DNA from: Thioalkalivibrio paradoxus
GTDB taxonomy: Bacteria; Pseudomonadota; Gammaproteobacteria; Ectothiorhodospirales; Ectothiorhodospiraceae
Assembly: GCA_011390565.1 (NCBI GenBank)
Contig: JAABSC010000017.1
Span: 1 to 36,441 of the forward strand
DNA length: 36,441 nt
Reading direction: 5' to 3'
The notes beneath the pieces are model-generated. The model worked only from the letters and a program-made list of their open reading frames with translations, did not search any database and was not told the DNA's origin. Positions 7,917-16,227 of this stretch are shown here, piece by piece (within the stretch, counting starts at the first letter, position 1; every line of letters starts with the position of its first letter). The position numbers were made by a program, and so were the translations under genes.

Positions 7917-8873
7917 TCAGAACTTGTGCAACAGCTGCAGCATGAAACTGTCGACTCGGGCAGCGCCGCCCTGATCGATGAGATCGTGACCGTAGGTCAG
8001 GATGGCTGCACCACGCGGCCACGTCGCAAAACCGCCGCCCAGGGCCAGCCGCAGGCTGCGCTTCGATTCCTCTCTGATTTCCTTGTCAACCCGGATTTGG
8101 CCACCCAGACTGCCGACCATGCCACCGCTGATCCAGGCCGACGGCGTAACATTGCGGCTGTAATGGACTTCCAGCCCCCACAAGGGCTTCTGGCTGAGGG
8201 TCGTGGAACCGGCGAAATCATCGTTGTCCCCGAAGAGCCTGACACTGGGGTAGAAGTCCCACCACGACACCCCGCCGTTGCCGGTCACGCTGTAGTTGAG
8301 CGTGGTCTTGAGCGCCCAGCGATTGGTGCCGATATTCACTTCCCGGTCGGGATCGTAATCACCGGTGGGGACATTGAGAGAGAAGTGCAACCCCGAATAA
8401 TCACCCGGCGTGTGCCGAACGAATGCCTCGCGTGAAAGGGCCGGGGCACCGAACAGGTTGTAGTCAAAGGTCAGGGCGACATCACCTGTACCCGACTCGT
8501 CCAGCAGGACCTCGCCCGAAGAGTCGTCATACGACAGCATCGATACACCCGGAATCGCGAAACCGAAGCCGCCTGTCCGACCGCTGAGCGAAGTGATGTA
8601 GGCATAGCTCACGGTCAGTGTCTGATTGCGCGATACCAGTTCGCTGGCACCGATTGCCGTATCGGCCTGTGTATTCGATCGAACACCGGTGAAGATGCCG
8701 CTGACCATATGGGTATCGACCGGTGTATTGATGTAATAGCGCCCGACCTGCGCCGAGACCGGCGCCTGCAGGCAGACAGCGAGCAAGAGAACCCACAACG
8801 GCCCGAGCGGGCTGAACGATGAAAGCCATCGCCGCTGTTGGCGAACCTTCGGATAACGGTCCCAAAACTTCAC
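7917..8873 (-). CDS. Outer-membrane beta-barrel, MetA-pathway phenol-degradation-like transporter family
   Basis: This 318-residue protein has an N-terminal signal sequence (about 15-42, ending APVSAQ) and many alternating amphipathic strands. Typical segments are DYSGLHFSLNVPTGDYDPDR, NIGTNRWALKTTLNYSVTG and a C-terminal strand ending in phenylalanine (SFMLQLLHKF), the usual outer-membrane insertion signal. The pattern resembles the phenol-degradation MetA/SphA-like barrel family, whose members are thought to pass hydrophobic compounds. The start is a GTG 12 bp after the previous stop, so it is probably cotranscribed with the barrel at 8886-9659 and the lipocalin protein before it. No substrate can be read from the sequence. 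Confidence 0.75.
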   Translation of the reverse strand: MKFWDRYPKVRQQRRWLSSFSPLGPLWVLLLAVCLQAPVSAQVGRYYINTPVDTHMVSGIFTGVRSNTQADTAIGASELVSRNQTLTVSYAYITSLSGRTGGFGFAIPGVSMLSYDDSSGEVLLDESGTGDVALTFDYNLFGAPALSREAFVRHTPGDYSGLHFSLNVPTGDYDPDREVNIGTNRWALKTTLNYSVTGNGGVSWWDFYPSVRLFGDNDDFAGSTTLSQKPLWGLEVHYSRNVTPSAWISGGMVGSLGGQIRVDKEIREESKRSLRLALGGGFATWPRGAAILTYGHDLIDQGGAARVDSFMLQLLHKF

Positions 8874-8885
8874 AGCGACGGGATT

Positions 8886-9659
8886 TCAACCACCCGGAAC
8901 CAGCAACTGGAACCCCAGCCGTATGGTCCATTCCGGCAACCCCTGCCGGTCGCGCAGGTTGTATTCCGGGTTGATCGACCATTTGACCGACTGCCCACCG
9001 ATGCGGGTCACTCGGCTCAGCTGCACACCGACCGGAAGATTCACGAACTCGCCGCGGTCCCAGTCTCTCGTCCATTGGGCATCACCGGCCGCCAGCGCCC
9101 AGCCGTTGCCCATCTGATAGGCGAGCACGGGCTGCAGGCTGCTGATGGCGATGTCGTCCCCGAACAGGTTCTGGTTGAACACTCCGTAGGTCCAGCGGCC
9201 GCTGGAAGCAACGAAGCCAACCGCCGGGCCGATGGCGAAGGTATCCGAATCCCCATCCCGGCCCGGCAGCAGCTGTGCAACCGGACCCGCGCCCCACCTT
9301 CCCCAAGGCTTGTCGAACACCAGCAGGTTGAAGATCGTGACGTCCGACAGGCCATCAGGTGCGGGCCCACTGTGGGTGTAGTTGACGGTTGCCCGCAGGA
9401 TATTGCTCGTGTCCCAGGCACGGAAAGGGATCACCGCCTGGAACTGGCTGGCGTCGGCGTTACCATCGAGTCCATGAAAACTGGGGATCCCGGTGTAGCG
9501 CAGATTCAACGACATCAGCGACGCGGTCGGGTCGGCCGCCTTCCTGGCCAGTTCTTCGGTGTTGTCAGCAAGAACGGCGGGCGCAGCGACCGCAAGCGCG
9601 ATCGCCGAGCCCCCGACTGCAATGCGCTGGCGAAAAGAGCGTGCGATGCATCCCTTCAT
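8886..9659 (-). CDS. Outer-membrane barrel protein (neuromodulin-like family)
   Basis: This 257-residue protein has a signal peptide (about 10-31, APAVLA-DNTEEL). The mature N-terminus, ELARKAADPTASLMSLNLRY, fits a family of putative outer-membrane proteins that begin with an ELAKK...ASLISLP-like motif. It continues with predicted strands (FQAVIPFRAW, RWGAGPVAQLLPGRDGD, WTYGVFNQNLFGDD, LQPVLAYQMGNGWAL) and ends WTIRLGFQLLVPGG. It lies 58 bp after the CrtC-like gene and 12 bp before another barrel gene, all on the minus strand. Export of a lipid or carotenoid-like compound with its neighbours is possible but is inference. Confidence 0.72.
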   Translation of the reverse strand: MKGCIARSFRQRIAVGGSAIALAVAAPAVLADNTEELARKAADPTASLMSLNLRYTGIPSFHGLDGNADASQFQAVIPFRAWDTSNILRATVNYTHSGPAPDGLSDVTIFNLLVFDKPWGRWGAGPVAQLLPGRDGDSDTFAIGPAVGFVASSGRWTYGVFNQNLFGDDIAISSLQPVLAYQMGNGWALAAGDAQWTRDWDRGEFVNLPVGVQLSRVTRIGGQSVKWSINPEYNLRDRQGLPEWTIRLGFQLLVPGG

Positions 9660-9717
9660 CGCAACTCGTCCGCATCAGCACTCACTCCTGACACTGTCAC
9701 GATGCACACTGTGTCAC

Positions 9718-11067
9718 TCAGTCCTTTGATACATGGCTCGAGGGCGTCCAGGGCAGCGTCGGATCTTCCGGCAGGCCGCGCGAGATCGGCGGGCCCATCG
9801 AATGGTCGGTGCCGTCGTCATAGGTCCCTGTGAACATGATCATCTCGCAAAAGCCGGTCGCCACGATCGGCCCCTCCGGCCCGCCTTCGCGGAGCTGGAT
9901 CACCCCCTCGATGTAGGGGCCGGCGAAACCGAGGCCCTCCTGCTCCTTGAGAGTCGGCTCATACCAGAAGGTGCCTTGCGGCGTCTCGATCCGGCCATAC
10001 CAGGGGTAAACAACGCCGGACTTCTCCGAGGTCCACATCCGCTCGGGGATGAGCTTGAAGGCCGGGCCGAAGGCGTAGCTGCGCTCGAAGGTCTCGCCGT
10101 CCATGTGGAAGTAGCGGTTCACGTTGTAATTCGGATTCCGGAAGTTCTCGCCTGCGTAGTACTGGCGGAAGGTCATCAGGTCGCCGCTCTCCTCGAACCG
10201 GAACCAGGCCCAGAAATAGCGATACTGGTACGTGTTCCGGAAGTTGCCCCACTGGTGCTCGAACCAGCCGGTGCCCTCGAAACGGACCGTGCGGCCGGCC
10301 ACTTCGAGTTCGCCCGACGAGGCCATGTCGGGCGCCGTGTAATAGTAGGTCAGACCGTACATCGTCTCGGGGTTCTGACGCTGCTGCGGATCGACACCGA
10401 TGCTCTCCAGACCCCAGTACGCCATGGGCACATAGCCCGGTGCCTGGGCCTGCGACGTCATCGACAGCCGGAACGGTTCGTTCCAGTCGTCCTTCTCGGT
10501 GGTATACCCACCGAATTCCCACGTCTCGGTGGCGTGGTCGTAGGCGGTTGTGAAGGCGCTCTTGCCGTCGTCGATCTCGTAGCGGAAGTGGAAGTCCTCC
10601 GCGTCCGGCGCCGAGCCTTCGGTGGTCATCGGCCCGGTGATGTAAAGAAGCGCCGTGTGAAACTCGCCCGTATCGAGATTGTGAAAGGCAAACAGTACGT
10701 TATGCAGCGGCCGACCCTCCCTGGCAATCCAGCCCTGGCTGAGCGGCACCCAGAACACCGAGATGCGCTCGCCGGTGTCGAGGTCACGACCGAGAACCGT
10801 GATGTAGTGCCACTCGTTGAAGTCATTGGTCTGGTAGAACTTGCCACCATGCCAGGCGTGGTCGCGCGGCAGACTGTAGACGGCCTGGGCCGACTCCGTC
10901 TCAATCCCGGGACCTTGCAGCGGCGGCATATCTGTGGCGGAAGCTTGTCCAGCAGGCACAGCGGCCCATGACGGCTTTTCGCTCTTCATCTGTGCCAAAA
11001 GGGTGGCCGGTGCGGCACCAAGCGCGGTGCCAGAGGCCAACAGCTTGAGTAGGAATCTGCGATCCAT
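9718..11067 (-). CDS. Tat-exported CrtC/AttH-like lipocalin-fold protein
   Basis: I place the start at 11067 (ATG; GGAG 9 nt upstream) rather than 11151 because the protein then begins MDRRFLLKLLASG, a twin-arginine export signal. That gives 449 residues. The body matches the CrtC/AttH two-lipocalin architecture: WHYITVLGRDLDTGERISVF and HNVLFAFHNLDTGEFHTALLY in the first half, and the family hallmark GTGWFEHQWGNF (compare GxAWxDxEW) in the second. In phototrophs CrtC hydrates neurosporene or lycopene; most other members are uncharacterised secreted proteins, often called secreted hydrolases. No other carotenoid gene is visible here, so a true hydratase is unlikely. Two outer-membrane barrel genes follow directly. 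Confidence 0.82.
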   Translation of the reverse strand: MDRRFLLKLLASGTALGAAPATLLAQMKSEKPSWAAVPAGQASATDMPPLQGPGIETESAQAVYSLPRDHAWHGGKFYQTNDFNEWHYITVLGRDLDTGERISVFWVPLSQGWIAREGRPLHNVLFAFHNLDTGEFHTALLYITGPMTTEGSAPDAEDFHFRYEIDDGKSAFTTAYDHATETWEFGGYTTEKDDWNEPFRLSMTSQAQAPGYVPMAYWGLESIGVDPQQRQNPETMYGLTYYYTAPDMASSGELEVAGRTVRFEGTGWFEHQWGNFRNTYQYRYFWAWFRFEESGDLMTFRQYYAGENFRNPNYNVNRYFHMDGETFERSYAFGPAFKLIPERMWTSEKSGVVYPWYGRIETPQGTFWYEPTLKEQEGLGFAGPYIEGVIQLREGGPEGPIVATGFCEMIMFTGTYDDGTDHSMGPPISRGLPEDPTLPWTPSSHVSKD

Positions 11068-11287
11068 TTTTCTGTGCTCCAATTGCATTGTTTGAGTGCC
11101 TGCAGCCCGGGCATCAAAGCCAACCGGACGGCGCGTCGGTCGCTCGTGCAACCGGCCGCGAATGGACCGGAGGCTGCGCGGGCAGACTCCGGAGGCGCGA
11201 GTGCCATGCCGAACAGGCGGCAGCTGTCCGCATCGGGATCGCCCTGATCGGGACCGGGAAGCGAACGCTCATGACAGCGCCCGCAGG

Positions 11288-11398
11288 CTACAGACTGCTT
11301 CCCACCCGGAACAGTCCAAAAAGTGCAAGGATGAAGGCAGTGACGGCAGCGACCGGCGCCAGCGCAGGCGGAGAAACCCAATTCCGACGGGATGCCAC
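11288..11398 (-). CDS. Possible 36-residue single-helix membrane peptide
   Basis: In the 345-bp gap between the MscS gene and the lipocalin gene, a GTG-started frame encodes a charged N-terminus (ASRRNW) followed by a hydrophobic helix (ALAPVAAVTAFILALFGLFR) and a short polar tail ending at TAG. The upstream CGGGG is only a weak ribosome site. Its start lies 14 bp after the channel gene's stop, in the same direction. It could be a real membrane peptide, the remnant of a longer membrane protein, or chance. The rest of this gap (11068-11287) shows no convincing feature beyond the ribosome site of the lipocalin gene. Confidence 0.3.
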   Translation of the reverse strand: MASRRNWVSPPALAPVAAVTAFILALFGLFRVGSSL

Positions 11399-11412
11399 TG
11401 CCCCGAGGGACG

Positions 11413-13023
11413 CTAGGTCCCGGTGATTCCGTCGCGCTTCAACCGCTTGTGAATGTCCCTCAGCAGCGAGTGCTGCAAGGTCCAGTAATGTTCTGTTCGT
11501 ACCCAGGGCCTGATGATGAACACCCGCTCGGAGGGTCCAACACGCGCAAGGTGCACCTCTGGCTTCGGCTTGTTCAGGATCTGCGGATGCTCGGCAAGCA
11601 ACGCGTACAGGCTTTTCTCCACCGCATCCAGGTCGTCGTCCGGACCACAGGCGATCTCGAGTTCAATACGGCGGGCCCGACTCGCCGTGAGGTTCACGAT
11701 TGTGTCATCCCAGATCTTGCGGTTGGGCACCAGCTTGATGGTGTTGTCCGGGGTGGCGATCCGGGTGCTGTTGAGCGTCATCTTCCGAACCCGGCCTTCG
11801 GCGCCGGACACCCGCACGTAATCGCCGACGTCGTAGGCGTGGTAGAACAAAATCATCCAGCCTGCAACGAAGTTCTTCAACGAGTCCTGCAACGCGAATC
11901 CAATGATGATTCCGGCGACACCCAACCCGGCGAGCATGGGCATTACCGACCACCCGAGGGTCATCAACGCCAGGACGGCTCCCGCGAGAAACGTGATCCC
12001 GAATGAAACGGTCAGCAACCGCTCCTTCATCAGTTGGCCGAGCTGCACATACGAGGTGTTCATGACGACCTCGAGCAAAAGGCGGACCGCGTGGGCCACG
12101 ATCCACGCCAGGGCCAGAACGGCCAGGAACGTGAAGGCCCGAAGTACAAGATTCGGGCCGTTGCGGGACAGATTCCGCCACAGCCTGTCGGTTTGTTCGC
12201 GCCAGATGTTCGCGAACACGTCCCGTTGCAGGATCTCGGTTCCAATGCGGCCCTGCTGCTGGATCAGTAGTGCACGGTGACCGGCCGTATCTCCGCCCCC
12301 GTCCTGAAGGACCTCGAGCCAGGCGGCCATGTTGCTCAGGTTGCGGCTCTGCTTCTGATCCACGGCACGCAGTGCCGATTCGATTTCCGCGTTCGACGGA
12401 TCGGCACTCAGCGCCCGCCGCAATTCCGTCAGTGTCTGCGCATCGAGCCGGATCTGGCCGTGGAGACGCTCCACGTTGCGTGTCACGAATTCCTCGAGTG
12501 CGTTCCGTTCGTCCTCGATACTCAGGCCCAGCTGCTCCCGCACCCGCAGGAGTGCGGCAAGTCCACTCATGTACTCGAACACCTGGGAGCGCAGATCCTG
12601 GATAAAAGCGCGCGACACGGTGGCCTGCAGGGCGCTATCGAACTCGTCGTATTTCAGCCGCTCCTGAATCGTTCTGGCGTAGATCTCCTCGAGGCGGGCA
12701 ATGGATGTCTCCAGCAACCAGTCGGTGGCGTTCGCGATGGGTTCGCGCACAGGCGGGATATCGCCCGTCTCCAACGCACCCAGCATTACAGCCTCCGCCC
12801 TCGTGAGGGCCTCCAGCAGCAATTGATCCAGACGGAAATGGAAGCCATCACGATCCCATTCCTGCAGCGCGGGCGCAGCCGCCTGCATCTGCTTGAGATG
12901 TTCGATGCGTTCTTCGAGCGCGGTCAGGCCCGGGACCGTGGAACCCTGATTGCCTGCCGAGGCCTGTGCGGGCATCGCGCCCATCACGGCCGTCAGCATC
13001 AGTACACCCAGCCAACGATACAT
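11413..13023 (-). CDS. MscS-family mechanosensitive channel with helical periplasmic domain
   Basis: The start is set at the ATG at 13023, because the protein then opens with a clean signal peptide (MYRWLGVLMLTAVMGAMPAQASA); a TTG 36 bp upstream is the alternative. The result is 536 residues. A long, mostly helical and probably coiled-coil periplasmic region runs to about residue 285. Helices follow at about 292-318 and 335-358. The pore and beta domain follow (GLGVAGIIIGFALQDSLKNF, then YDVGDYVRVSGAEGRVRKM). It differs from the 830-residue channel at 1733-4225 in its N-terminal domains and is not a recent copy. It heads a minus-strand group with the lipocalin and barrel genes and is divergent from the AraC-type regulator. 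Confidence 0.9.
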   Translation of the reverse strand: MYRWLGVLMLTAVMGAMPAQASAGNQGSTVPGLTALEERIEHLKQMQAAAPALQEWDRDGFHFRLDQLLLEALTRAEAVMLGALETGDIPPVREPIANATDWLLETSIARLEEIYARTIQERLKYDEFDSALQATVSRAFIQDLRSQVFEYMSGLAALLRVREQLGLSIEDERNALEEFVTRNVERLHGQIRLDAQTLTELRRALSADPSNAEIESALRAVDQKQSRNLSNMAAWLEVLQDGGGDTAGHRALLIQQQGRIGTEILQRDVFANIWREQTDRLWRNLSRNGPNLVLRAFTFLAVLALAWIVAHAVRLLLEVVMNTSYVQLGQLMKERLLTVSFGITFLAGAVLALMTLGWSVMPMLAGLGVAGIIIGFALQDSLKNFVAGWMILFYHAYDVGDYVRVSGAEGRVRKMTLNSTRIATPDNTIKLVPNRKIWDDTIVNLTASRARRIELEIACGPDDDLDAVEKSLYALLAEHPQILNKPKPEVHLARVGPSERVFIIRPWVRTEHYWTLQHSLLRDIHKRLKRDGITGT

Positions 13024-13562
13024 CGTGCTCGCTACCCCATGGTTGACCAAACAAGGCAAGTGTCCGGGAATCCGCTCAAACGACGTCCTGGAAAGGTTTT
13101 TCGAGCGCCGTCACCAGAAACCAGGGTCCGGCAGTCTGCCTGAACATCACAGCTGATCCGAAATGATCGCGGTATGGAAATCCGGCAGAGTATAGAGAGG
13201 TGCGTTCACCCGGGGCAGCCTGAAAAGTGCACGGAGGAAGGAGAACCGCCCCGCCTTCCGGGGTGCGCTGCGAATGCATGAACGCTTGGGCAACGCCTGA
13301 GAACGCCCTTGGAAAACGTCCTTCGACAGGCACAGGAGTTGCGCGTGAATGAACCCGTTCATCGCAAGTGAGTCGGAGGACGAACCGGGTGCGTTGGTTC
13401 AACAGTCCCCCATGACCGTTACAGCCCGGCCCAGATGCAGAACCCGGGACTGCAGCGGCCTTCGCCGCGCTCGGATACTCTATTGTTGTGGCGGCCGCGA
13501 TCCCTGAAGCTTTGGCAAGCGGCTGAACATGCACACGAAACCCTCCACAGGGAGCGTGCTTT
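13024..13562 (+). other. Divergent intergenic region between MscS and AraC-type genes
   Basis: These 539 bp separate two divergently transcribed genes. Frames of up to 152 codons cross the region on the minus strand, but their translations are low-complexity, match no family I recognise and overlap the regulator's ribosome site, so I leave them out. A TATACT on the minus strand at 13189-13194 could be a -10 element for the channel gene, though no good -35 accompanies it. GGGAG at 13550-13554 is the ribosome site for the regulator. No operator was recognised. Confidence 0.4.
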
Positions 13563-14498
13563 TTGAACGAACTGAACCCAATCCGCTGCCATTCGGTGGA
13601 ACAACTTCAGGAGGCGCTCGGACAGATCTGGGAGGTGGAAGTCACCCAGTCCGAGCCCGGGCCGATCGAGGCGGTGCTGACCGCCGCACAGGTCGGCGAC
13701 TGTCTCGTCTACGAAAGCGATTCCAGTCGGTCGCTATTGTGCTCGGGAACGCGCTCCGAAGATTACTGGACGATTTCCCCCATCACGCGCCGTTGTGTCG
13801 GCGGCCGCTTTCGCGGTCAGCAACTGGATGAAGGCCAGCTGCTCGTGCTGGATCCCGGGGGAGAGGTGTACCAGCGGATCGCCGCCGGCCATCGCCAGCA
13901 GGCGATCTCGATTCCCCTGGACATTGCCGAGCGGATCGTACAGGCCGAGCACCAGACCTCCGCGGAGGCGATGTGGGAACGCTGGTGCCTGAAATCCGAT
14001 CCCCGCGTCACGGCCCAAATGACACGGATGCTCGAACAGCTTCTGTCGGCGCCGCAACCGCGCGCTGTCGGAACGCGGGCCGAAATGAACCTTGCCAGCA
14101 GGATGATCGCGCTGGTCCAGGAAGCCCGACAGGTCCGCCATGCACGCTCCAGCCTGGTTCAGCGCCGGCGCATCGTCCGCCGGGCCGAGGAGCTGATACG
14201 GAGTCGATTGGACAACCCGCCGAGCGTGACCGAGCTCTGCGAGGTAACCCACGCCAGCCGGCGCCTGCTTTTCTACGCCTTCAACGAGCTGCTGGGGCGA
14301 TCACCCGCGGCCCACGCCAAGATACTTCGGCTGCATGCTGCCAGGCGCGGCATTCTCGCCAGGAGCAGCGAGCGCTGCGTGCAGCAAATCGGCTTTGACC
14401 TCGGGTTCTGGCACCCCGGACAATTCGCCATCGACTACGCCAGACTGTTTGGAGAGTCCCCAAGCATGACCCGATTGCGCAACAACCGGACAAGTTGA
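13563..14498 (+). CDS. AraC-family transcriptional regulator, EutR-like
   Basis: This 311-residue protein has an N-terminal sensor region (to about 200) and a C-terminal double helix-turn-helix (about 215-308). The DNA-binding part (PPSVTELCEVTHASRRLLFY and IGFDLGFWHPGQFAIDYARLF) closely follows the E. coli EutR pattern (GFWHLGQFATDYQQLF), the ethanolamine-operon activator, but no eut gene is visible here. The start is TTG: GGGAG lies 8 nt upstream, and the frame holds no ATG or GTG between this codon and an upstream TGA at 13524. The gene is divergent from the MscS/lipocalin group and convergent with the GlcG-like gene. Either could be its target. Confidence 0.85.
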   Translation: MNELNPIRCHSVEQLQEALGQIWEVEVTQSEPGPIEAVLTAAQVGDCLVYESDSSRSLLCSGTRSEDYWTISPITRRCVGGRFRGQQLDEGQLLVLDPGGEVYQRIAAGHRQQAISIPLDIAERIVQAEHQTSAEAMWERWCLKSDPRVTAQMTRMLEQLLSAPQPRAVGTRAEMNLASRMIALVQEARQVRHARSSLVQRRRIVRRAEELIRSRLDNPPSVTELCEVTHASRRLLFYAFNELLGRSPAAHAKILRLHAARRGILARSSERCVQQIGFDLGFWHPGQFAIDYARLFGESPSMTRLRNNRTS

Positions 14499-14520
14499 AG
14501 CGCACACCGGCGACAGCGCA

Positions 14521-15015
14521 TCAGAGCATCTCAAGGTCCAGCAGGACGGCCTCCAGGCCAGCCTGGGCACATTCCTCGTCGACCATGCCGTCGGGAGCGC
14601 CGCTGACCCCGATTGCACCGTAGATCTTGCCGCCCGCTTCGATCGTCACCGACCCGGGCATGAAGGCCAGCCCCTCGCCGAGCGTCGCCAGCGGGCTGCT
14701 GGCCCGCGCCGCGAGGTCCGATCCCTTGGCATTGAACATGATGGCCGTGAAGGCCTTTTTCTCGCTGATGTTCAGGGTAATCGGCGGTGCAGTGGTGTCG
14801 CGCATCTGGACCTGGGTGATGCCGCTGCGGTCGACCACCGTCACACCGATGGGGATGCCCTTTTCGCGACAGGAAGCGACCGTTGCGGTGGCGATCGTGG
14901 CCGCCACGTCCATGCTCAGGCGGTTGATCTGGACGACCATCGGATCGGCGGCCAGGGCCGTGGTGGAGGCCACCATGACCAACGCGGGAAGCAGGACTTT
15001 GCTGAGTTTGTTCAT
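14521..15015 (-). CDS. Exported GlcG/HbpS-family protein
   Basis: The start at 15015 gives 164 residues with a signal peptide (MNKLSKVLLPALVMVASTTALA) and GAGGAA about 10 nt upstream; the longer frame to 15132 has no export signal at its front. The mature protein follows the GlcG/HbpS (DUF336) fold: IGVTVVDRSGITQVQMRD, SEKKAFTAIMFN, GSVTIEAGGKIYGAIGVSGA. Members bind heme (HbpS of Streptomyces) or small molecules, or accompany glycolate and diol metabolism genes; the exported versions have no settled function. It converges with the EutR-like regulator, 22 bp apart. GlcG-like proteins are sometimes found beside ethanolamine or diol utilisation genes, so the pairing may be meaningful, but that is inference. 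Confidence 0.8.
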   Translation of the reverse strand: MNKLSKVLLPALVMVASTTALAADPMVVQINRLSMDVAATIATATVASCREKGIPIGVTVVDRSGITQVQMRDTTAPPITLNISEKKAFTAIMFNAKGSDLAARASSPLATLGEGLAFMPGSVTIEAGGKIYGAIGVSGAPDGMVDEECAQAGLEAVLLDLEML

Positions 15016-15242
15016 ATCGACGGGATTCCTCGTGGGTTTTCCTGGAAAGGAGTGGAGATTAAACCGTACCGTCTCCCCAGCATGCAAAGAAAACGACCGG
15101 TCCCGGGTCACCCCGCCGTCGCAGCAACTCATGAATGCCGGGACGCGACACAGGCACTCGTTCCTTTCGCGTCAACAGGGTCGCGGGCGTCCGCACCTCG
15201 CGCCCTCTCGAACTTTCTCCCTCCGCGGGACTCGCAACGGGG

Positions 15243-16124
15243 ATGATGATCTGGCGTGCGCTCCTGGTGCTGTTGCTGGCCTCCACCCTCTCGGGCTGCG
15301 GGGTGCGCATCCTCTACCATCAGTTGGACTGGTTGATCCCCTGGCAGCTGCAGGACTACGTGACGCTCGACAGTTCGCAACGCATCGAGCTTGAGGTCCT
15401 TCTCGAGGAGCGACTCGACTGGCACTGCCAGACCCAGCTCCCGCGCTATGCCGAATGGCTTCGCACCGTCGAGAATGATCTCCGGAACGGCCCGCTCGAT
15501 GCGGAATGGTTCGCCGAGCGCGCCGAGGATGCCAACCTCTTCTGGACTGAACTCATGCGCCCGCTCTCCCATGACGCGGCGGCGATCCTGGGCCAGGCCA
15601 GCGACACGCAGATCGACGAGCTGTTCGGAAATCTGGATGCCCGCACGCGCGAGCAGATGGAAGTGTTCGTGAACCGCGAGGATCCTGTGCTCATCCAGGA
15701 GCGGGCCGAGCGCCTGGAGCGCCGGTTGCGCCGATGGTTCGGACGCATGACCGCGGAACAGCGCGTACGTATCCTTGCCTGGAGCGAGGATCTCGGCCTG
15801 TTTGCCCACGAGTGGCTGGACAACCGGGGGCGTTGGCAGGCACAACTCCGGCACGCACTCGACGAGGCAGACCGACGCCCCGAATCACTGCAACCCGCGC
15901 TGGAGCGGCTGATGGTTGATCCCCAGCAGGCCTGGGCTCCGGACAGTCTCGAACGGCTCGAGCGCCATCGCAACGCCACCTGGCTCCTGCTGGCCGACCT
16001 GTACCAGATGTCGCCCCCGCGTCAGCGCGACCGGCTGAGCAACCGCGCAGGGAGCCTCGCTCGCGATTTCGAGCGGCTCTCGTGCGCGCCGCTGGAGCAG
16101 GCTCCGGCTCGTCAACCCCGGTGA
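15243..16124 (+). CDS. DUF6279-like lipoprotein
   Basis: The start at 15243 (ATGATG) gives 293 residues with a lipoprotein signal, MMIWRALLVLLLASTLSGCG (lipobox LSGC). The opening of the mature protein (VRILYHQLDWLIPWQLQDYV, then LDSSQRIELEVLLEERLDWH) matches DUF6279 lipoproteins, where an LY...LDW...DYVxL motif follows the lipid anchor. The rest is charged and helical with many Arg, Glu and Leu. Function is unknown. A longer in-frame start at 15135 would bury the lipobox and is less likely. A hairpin followed by a T-rich stretch lies just after the stop. Confidence 0.8.
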   Translation: MMIWRALLVLLLASTLSGCGVRILYHQLDWLIPWQLQDYVTLDSSQRIELEVLLEERLDWHCQTQLPRYAEWLRTVENDLRNGPLDAEWFAERAEDANLFWTELMRPLSHDAAAILGQASDTQIDELFGNLDARTREQMEVFVNREDPVLIQERAERLERRLRRWFGRMTAEQRVRILAWSEDLGLFAHEWLDNRGRWQAQLRHALDEADRRPESLQPALERLMVDPQQAWAPDSLERLERHRNATWLLLADLYQMSPPRQRDRLSNRAGSLARDFERLSCAPLEQAPARQPR

Positions 16125-16128
16125 CGTC

Positions 16129-16157
16129 GGACCGGAGCGTCACGCTCCGGACCTTTT
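16129..16157 (+). terminator. Hairpin with weak T-tract after the lipoprotein gene
   Basis: CCGGAGCG (16132-16139) and CGCTCCGG (16143-16150) form an 8-bp perfect stem with a 3-nt loop, followed by ACCTTTTCCCC. It sits 5 bp after the stop at 16124 and fits an intrinsic terminator with an imperfect T-tract. A related CCGGAGCGTGAGCGCCGG recurs at about 16185-16202, nearer the convergent zinc-ribbon gene, and may serve the other strand. Confidence 0.5.
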
Positions 16158-16227
16158 CCCCAGTCCCCCCCGATCCGGGGACACGCCGGAGCGTGAGCGC
16201 CGGCCCCTACTCCGGTTCCGGACCCCG

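Noticed and set aside
9718..11067. True carotenoid 1,2-hydratase (CrtC) assignment
   Set aside because: Only the fold signature fits; no carotenoid or photosynthesis gene is visible nearby and the protein is Tat-exported, so I kept a family-level call.
13076..13534. 152-codon minus-strand frame in the MscS/AraC gap
   Set aside because: Its translation matches no family I know, it runs across the regulator's upstream region, and it has no ribosome site or export signal.
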